64,000 bases of DNA from Chytriomyces cf. hyalinus JEL632 (lineage: Eukaryota > Chytridiomycota > Chytridiomycetes > Chytridiales > Chytriomycetaceae). Each line of letters begins with the position of its first letter. Within the stretch, counting starts at the first letter, position 1. The notes beneath the pieces are model-generated. The model did no database searches. It saw only the letters and a program-made list of their open reading frames with translations, and was not told where the DNA came from. This document shows, one piece after another, positions 58,164-64,000 of this stretch. Where the stretch lies: the NCBI GenBank assembly GCA_025435555.1, contig JAIWWG010000109.1:27722-91721 (forward strand), in the 5' to 3' direction. The translations under genes and the position numbers were made by a program.

Positions 58164-60102
58164 ATGACACAATCTGAAATTCCTACTGCATCCAAACGCC
58201 GTCGTATTGCAGTAAATCGCAAGGAGAGTCGAGCATTGTCGTTGGCCGCCCATGACGAAGATGGACGTTCCAACCGAACCCGGGAAAACTCCGTTGAAAC
58301 GGAAAACAAACCTGGATGGGAGAAGGGGGTGAGAACACCTTCTCCAAGACGGTCCATGACCTCCTCGAAAGGTAATCATTGACGGTTTTGAGCCATACGT
58401 CTCCCATGACCCGTCGCTAATGTTTCTATGATTCAGGCGCCTCTCCTACCAGAGAAGGTTGCATTCAAAAACCACGCGATGAATCCTTTGATCGGTCAAG
58501 CAGTGTGCATGACGATCCGGACCATGAAACGGAGCTTGATCAAAGGGAAGGGGATGTAAGGGAAGGGGATGTTGGAAGTCCACCTGTCGGTAGTCCGAGT
58601 GGGCAGGGGCACCGATTTTCACCTCCGCCCAGTCCCGACAATCATTGTGGAAGCAGTCACAACGAAGCGGCCCTTGGCGCTCCCATTACTGGCGGGCGAT
58701 TGCAGAATGAGTAAGTTCACTTTTCTTTGCAGGTGCAGAATACGGCAATTTTTAAAACGCTGGAAATGCCAACAGATCAGTTCTCAAAATGACGACCATG
58801 AACCTGAACGTCACCATCGACCGGCTGTACAATGAACCCAATAAGACCGTCTCTGATGTCTTCTACCAAATCCTCAACGCCAGCAGATTGCAGAACATTG
58901 ACCCATCGCTCGGCTTGCTGCCGAATTTCATCTCGGTCGTCATGGAACCTGTACGGCAGTTGAACAAGGCTGGTGACGAGCTAACTCAGCTGTCAGTTGA
59001 GTACGGACCGGCCATGTTCTGTATCACCCAGCTGTTCTACCGGTAAGACGTTGAAATTACAATATTCATCACCTCCAGCTGACAAAATGTGCAATAGGAC
59101 CTTTATTGCCAAAACTCCTGAGACTCCAGAAGAGCAGGATTTAGCTGACAAGCAGTACTGTTCGGACTACTCCACGGCGTTCCCTCCAAAACCTGTCAGC
59201 AGGACTGCATTGGCCACCTTCAAGACAAACCTCAACCGCTTCCCAGACATCCTTCAGCTTGATTGCTCCAAGCAGATTGTTGACTTTGAAAAACTGCAGA
59301 GTGACCAAGACCCGGTATTGCAGCTGTCGTACCTTCTGAACGATGCTTCTCAGTGAGATTCTCAATTATTTACTATCATTGGTCAAAGTTCTGAACTTTT
59401 CCCAATCTTTGCAGGGCGGTTCACAAACTTTTGCGCCGCCTGTTTTTGAGCAGATGTGATGGCAAGTTCGGACGGTCCAGGAAAGACGCCAAGCTGAGGT
59501 CGACCAACAGCGAGTTCCTCCTCTTTTGGCTTGCCAAGTACTGCCAGGAAAAGCAAGGCAAGGTCATGTCAGTCAAGGGAACCGGCGGAAAGGGAAAAAA
59601 GGTTGTCGAGCAGCGGCAATCGATTGTTGAGTCGGGGACAGAAGAACAGATCACTCGATTCTTGCTTCGCGACGACCCTCCCCTGATCACCAAGTACGAA
59701 GGCAAGCTCATTGCCAAAGCCGCCAAAGCACTCAAAGCCCAGAAACTGAAGCAAGCTGAGCTTGAAGCCGAAGACACCTCAGGAACTGCCGGTACTGCTG
59801 GCCAATCCGCTCCCCCCTTTCCGGCGCCCGGTCCCTCCACTGGTGAATCCGCCTCCTCTGCCAGTGTCGTGAAGTCCAGGAAAAAAGCCTCGAAAAGACT
59901 AAGCCGGGATTTGGAAGGTTCCGATGCAGGCGATGACGAGACCCATGACGACGCCTCAGCTCCCCCCAGAGACATTTACACTCGCGCGGTTCAATGGGAG
60001 GGAACTTCGTACGAGGTTCCGCAACGGTTCCTGGATAAGCTTCTGTCAAAGCGGCTGCTGAAGGAGGTGAGGGAAGAGGACGGGGTTATTATAATTGATT
60101 GA
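58164..60102 (+). CDS. Intact five-exon gene, 563 aa, unknown function
   Basis: Exons 58164-58371, 58437-58710, 58776-59042, 59098-59352 and 59415-60102 add to 1692 nt with every phase kept and all introns GT..AG (55-65 nt). The N-terminal ~165 residues are polar, Ser/Pro/Asp-rich (KRRRIAVNRKESR looks like a nuclear localisation signal). The middle is globular and conserved-looking (TMNLNVTIDRLYNEPNKTVS, LLPNFISVVMEPVRQLNKAG, YGPAMFCITQLFY, TALATFKTNLNRFPDILQLD, VHKLLRRLFLSRCDGKFGRS, FLLFWLAKYCQEK). The C-terminal third is Lys/Ala-rich, acidic and ends VIIID. No family recognised. It sits between mobile relics and is the only unbroken multi-exon gene in the right flank. A transposon-associated nuclear protein is plausible. 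Confidence 0.6.
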
Positions 60103-60324
60103 TTTGGGAGTTTTTTTACTACTGATGGCGGCTTGTCAATTTTTTTATTTAATCTGAATTTTTTTTAACCCCAAATTGCTGTTGAATTGCACATAAAGAA
60201 CCTTTGTCCTCCAAACCTTCATAAACCATATGCGATCTCTATTCAGAACAGTGCAACCTCCTAACAGGCCAAATTTAGCAGCTGCTGAGGCCGGCAATTT
60301 CTATGACAACGGTGGGATAATCTT

Positions 60325-63300
60325 TTTCCAACAACACAGCTGACATTCAAATACCCGACCATGCAGTTGGTACCTTGGGTCATATTGGAACAGATGACGT
60401 GCACCGAACTCTAGCAAGGACTATTAATAAGCCTCACAAGCCGGGGCGCGTCAGTAAACAGTCTCCGAGTAAACTCCGCGCGGCAACAAGACTTCGAGTT
60501 CAAGCATGTCAAGCCAAACAATCTACAGCCGCGTTAAGAGAGATACAATCCCGAAACACAGCCTCCCATAGAATAGCATATCAAAAGAAAAACAGCCAAT
60601 CCCGCAAAACATGCATCTATGACCGGGAGGAATTGGAAACACTGGACAATGAATATCGATTTGGCTGTCAGCGTCGTGAAGAGGAACTCTATTTGAAGTG
60701 CGCAAAATCACTATCGTATCAGAACATGACCAAACATTGTTGCCTTGTTTGTGACTGTGGGTATGTTAAATCGAATTTAACATATGTTCACGCTGAACCA
60801 TTTGTTGCTGTAAGTACATGTCCTTCTGAAGTGTTTGGCAAGTGAACCAATGTTGTATTTTTGCGCAACTTTCAACAGAATCTAAAGCGGATCCTTAAAA
60901 TTGATGACCAAGTGATGAAATCGTTGGATGCCAAGCTTGTACAAATGTACGACGTGTCGGAATTTGACGAACGTCTTTGTGGACTGCTGTTGAGCCGAAG
61001 TGGATTCTACATAAAGGTCGATAACTTGCAGTATCCTGTTCACTGGAAAAATGACATGGACGATACATTTTATGAAGCAACTCCGGGAGTATTCGCACCA
61101 GTGCAGAAAGACATGATGCAAATAGCCATGTGCCCGGAATGTTGGAAGGTAGCAATAATTCTGTTACCTACTTCTCACCTTATCTTCATGCGAGTGTCCG
61201 CTGCTATTCTCCCTTAACAGAATCCGCCGTTTTTTAAAACGCGGGTTCCCTTAACAGAATCCGCCGTTTTTTAAAACACGGGTTCCCTTAAATCAGCCTA
61301 TGGTGCTGAGAGGGGCCTAATCCGACAGAGGTGCACAGCTAGATCCTTGGGTCTCTTGTTACAGTACAGTACTGATCCTATGCTCATGTACTCTATGTGG
61401 AACCTGTACCAATAAAGGATACCTGCTACCAGGGAGACATGTGCTCCAATCTGACCATCTGCTTCCCATTGCTCCTGTACCACTAAGGTGATCCCGTGAC
61501 CACTTTAAGTTAACAAGGGCAGGGTCGAGGTAGGACAGGCGAGTGATGGCTGACGAGGTTGCATGGGAGCCAGGCCCGACCCTTCAGCGGACCCTGCAAT
61601 GGCCACCCAACAGTGAAGAGGGTTGGGTGTTAGCTCTGGCTTTCCCTGCTCATCTGAGTGACTATTGGTACGTGTCTGAAAAAAAAATCCACCGTTTTTC
61701 AAATCGGAGGAATCCTTTCCATCTTGTCAATCCTATTCTCCCGTTACAGAATCCACCGATTTAAAAACGGCGGATTGGTATCACTGCTGCATCCCTCCAA
61801 TCTCATAATGGTCCCTAATCCGTTCTATAGCATATTTCAGGAGAGAATTCTACATCGCTATCTCCCAAAAAACCTGCCGAGGCCATTGCAAACGGAAATT
61901 GGATTGGATACCTTCCAGCTGAATTTGTCAATGTTTCCCGCACAACTGAATCAGTTGTCAGTTTGATGCAACCATGTATTTATCTGTCATCTGTGATTGG
62001 GAATTCATCCCGAAAAACCATCAAGTCTCACCACTACATATCTGTGTTTGACCAACCAGTCCTGCGGCATTTACCAGCAATGCCTTGGGATCACCTTCGA
62101 GTAACTTTTGTTGGTTCCTTTGCAACTGAAGAATTTGCTCAGATGCAGGCCAGGTACTCTGTCCAAAAGTTTGCTGGAGACCTGCTGTCATTCTTTGAGA
62201 AGCACAACAAATGGCACAAGGAACACGCGGATCTAATTAGGCCAGCAGCTGCTGGAAATTATGACTTTGGTGAAGGTAAACTGATGTTTACATTTGGTCC
62301 TATTGTACAAACTGACTGGTTGTACAAGGCATATTGATCGAAACTGACACAAGCTTGGTCCCGGTAAACGAGCGCCTTGTTCAAATGCTCAATCACACCA
62401 CTTACAATACTGGATGTGCTGATACTGCCTTTGAGGAAGCTACCGCCCACATCCTGCATTCTTCAACAGGCAATCCGAATGTGGAACAATCACAGGCCGA
62501 ACCCCAAGACGACGGGAGCGCTGATTACGCGGTCTTTCGCGCTTCGCGTTTATCTAAAGCAAGGAAACTTGCCAACATTCCTTTGTTCTTTCCTACTTTG
62601 ATGCCGTTTGGCCTTGGAGGGCCAAGTATGGATAGAGACGTGCAACTCTCACCACGGCGTTGGGCAAAGAGATGCCTGAAACTGTACGCGGGGAATTTCC
62701 AGGAGCATTGGGGATTCACAGCCATCATTTACGATTACATTGCTACCAACGAAGCATTTTCCAAGCAGTACCTTTCCATGAGCTTACGAAAGTCTACACT
62801 TCAAGCTGGCACCTGGACGCCTAACGATATTCGCACATGCTACGAACATATGCAAATACTGGAAGACTGCAATCGCATTGGGAGTGCTGCGCCTCAAGCG
62901 CCGGAAGTTGTTAATCGGTTGCTTGACATCAAAAAGAAAATCATCCCAGGCTTGCGAGCATTCATTGGCTCAGATGAATCTTGATCAGCTCATTTGCATG
63001 TCGCATTTGGCATCCAAAGACGTCTTGGAACAGCAAACGTGTTCATAACAGTTTCTCCTGCTTCTTCAAGATCATGGGCACTGGCAATCAACTGCAAGTT
63101 AGTCAATGGCAAACACATCCAGCTACAAACATCTTCAACGCCAAATTTAAATGATCGTGAAAAAAGCGCCAATAACAACTCGTATGAATGTGCTGACAAT
63201 GCAAGAAGAATGCTTATGGTCTTTCTTGAACATTTTTTGGGATGGAATTTCAAATACCGGGCGCCAACTCGCGGAGGCGGATTTTTGGGGGTTGTGCGTT

Positions 63301-63434
63301 GGTTTACCACATCAGCGGAAACTCAAAAGAAAGGCGACCTTCATTTCCACATGGTGGGGTCGTTGTACGGCCTTCCACGAACATCGTTAGAATTTCGAGA
63401 AAAGCTGTCAGATGAAGATTTCTGCACTCGGTAA
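60325..63434 (+). pseudogene. Helitron Rep N-terminal part with HUH motif, truncated and damaged
   Basis: Pieces in order: a basic N-terminus (60325-60810), CCLVCDCGYV, then after an intron YDVSEFDERLCG and MCPECWK (60880-61148); after a ~690-bp invaded intron AIANGNWIGYLP, QPCIYLSSVIG, RVTFVGSFATEEF (61839-62335); after a frame change FPTLMPFGLGGPS, LSPRRWAKRC, FQEHWGFTAIIYDY (to 62984). An in-frame TGA then precedes HVAFGIQRRLGTANVFITVS, APTRGGGFLGVV and GDLHFHMVGSLYGLP. The HFH of the last block is the HUH metal-binding motif of rolling-circle Rep. The catalytic tyrosines and PIF1 helicase would follow but are cut off at 63434 by unrelated repeat. Helitron or Helentron type cannot be decided. 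Confidence 0.7.
61149..61838. mobile_element. MITE-like palindromic insertion inside a Helitron Rep intron
   Basis: The sequence between the donor GTAGCA (after CPECWK) and the acceptor ATTTCAG is about 690 nt, ten times normal intron length here. It starts with a 37-bp direct repeat (61211-61247 and 61248-61284, cccttaacagaatccgccgt) and ends with aatccaccgatttaaaaacg plus gcggatt (61750-61776), an almost perfect palindrome related to the starting repeats. gctattctccctt near 61205 and cctattctcccgtt near 61733 may mark the borders. No coding content. Confidence 0.55.
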
Positions 63435-63464
63435 GAAGATCAATATCGCCATTCTTCTGTGTCG

Positions 63465-63545
63465 GTACAAATGGTGGTGGCACGCTGTACGAGGGTTTGT
63501 GACTTGAGGACTAGGTGCTACAACGATGATTTTGGTCTAAGAAGA
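63465..63545 (-). repeat. Dispersed repeat module, inverted copy of 41905-41980
   Basis: About 90 percent identical to 41905-41980 over 70 bases, inverted. It starts just downstream of the point where the Helitron Rep coding sequence breaks off, so this family probably caused or accompanies the truncation. Confidence 0.65.
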
Positions 63546-63935
63546 TGTTTATTTGCCTTGTGGAAGCTCTACCATTTATACCCTTTGGAATAGAACATGA
63601 AAGAATCACTCATGGGTGGAAAATCGTGGGTATCTCCATGGTTTTCTATTTTTTCACGGTAGAAATTATAAAGAACCGAGATGGAAATCCCCCGAACGTC
63701 CCCAAAGACTGTTGGGCCTTTACCAATCCAAAAAGTTACGATTTGAATAAGAAACTATCCAACCAACGTCCAAAGTGCATATGACTGTATCCTTGGACCT
63801 CTGACGGGGACTCTCCCACCTGGGCAGGGAGCCATGGGTCCAAGTGACGGTGTACAGGTAAGCAGCGCTGCCTGCTGTCCATGTACGTTTCAGCGTGTCA
63901 GTTTGACTGTGGTGTACTAACTTTGAACTTTGCTT

Positions 63936-64000
63936 ATGCAAGATCTGGGTCCTCAAGTGCCGCCTGTCCAGGCTCAAACCTTCGTTTTCAACAACAAAAG
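63936..64000 (-). repeat. Dispersed repeat family end, running off the right edge
   Basis: Reads, on the minus strand, gaaggtttgagcctggacag, matching 6900-6925 and 41855-41880. Together with 63465 it could bound a ~0.5-kb element that inserted into the Helitron. Confidence 0.55.

Overview
The window looks like a nuclear chromosome segment of an early-diverging, probably zoosporic (chytrid-like) fungus. This is an inference from the gene set, not a species identification. The evidence is: many short GT..AG introns (about 50-80 nt), rhodopsin-like receptors beside STK32/YANK-type kinases with DFN in place of DFG, a bacterial-type iron-sulfur serine dehydratase carrying a mitochondrial presequence, serine/threonine-rich single-pass surface proteins, and a transposon load that includes Crypton, Plavaka, MULE, PIF/Harbinger, Tc1-like, Helitron, copia and LINE sequences.

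The layout has three parts. (1) 1-10.6 kb is a graveyard: Tc1-like and Harbinger transposase remnants, a dispersed repeat, a helicase fragment of large-DNA-virus type, a decayed Crypton tyrosine recombinase, a SINE-like unit, and two more remnants of giant-virus type either side of a 96-unit TTC/GAA microsatellite. (2) 10.6-38.2 kb is a compact, higher-GC host block: two tandem GPCRs (one frameshifted), proteasome alpha7, a run of mucin-like single-pass membrane proteins (one with a SAM domain), two tandem N-myristoylated STK32-like kinases, a mitochondrial PP2C phosphatase divergent from a FAS1 adhesin, another surface protein, two tandem L-serine dehydratases, and an SLC35C2-like transporter with a 5-nt microexon. 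(3) 38.2-64 kb is again mobile DNA: dispersed and inverted repeats, a LINE relic, a MULE with ~150-bp terminal inverted repeats and a 9-bp target duplication, foldback repeats, a Plavaka transposase divergent from a multi-exon gene of unknown function, a copia relic, an apparently intact five-exon 563-aa gene of unknown function, and a Helitron Rep truncated near the right edge.

The host genes suggest a surface-sensing and signalling neighbourhood (receptors, membrane-tethered kinases, adhesins) next to mitochondrial serine and phosphatase metabolism, but no operon-like coupling can be claimed. Three gene pairs in the block are local tandem duplicates. Nearly every in-frame stop that breaks a mobile or viral reading frame can be explained by C-to-T change (mostly CGA to TGA), while host genes read cleanly. 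This suggests cytosine-deamination decay of the mobile compartment.
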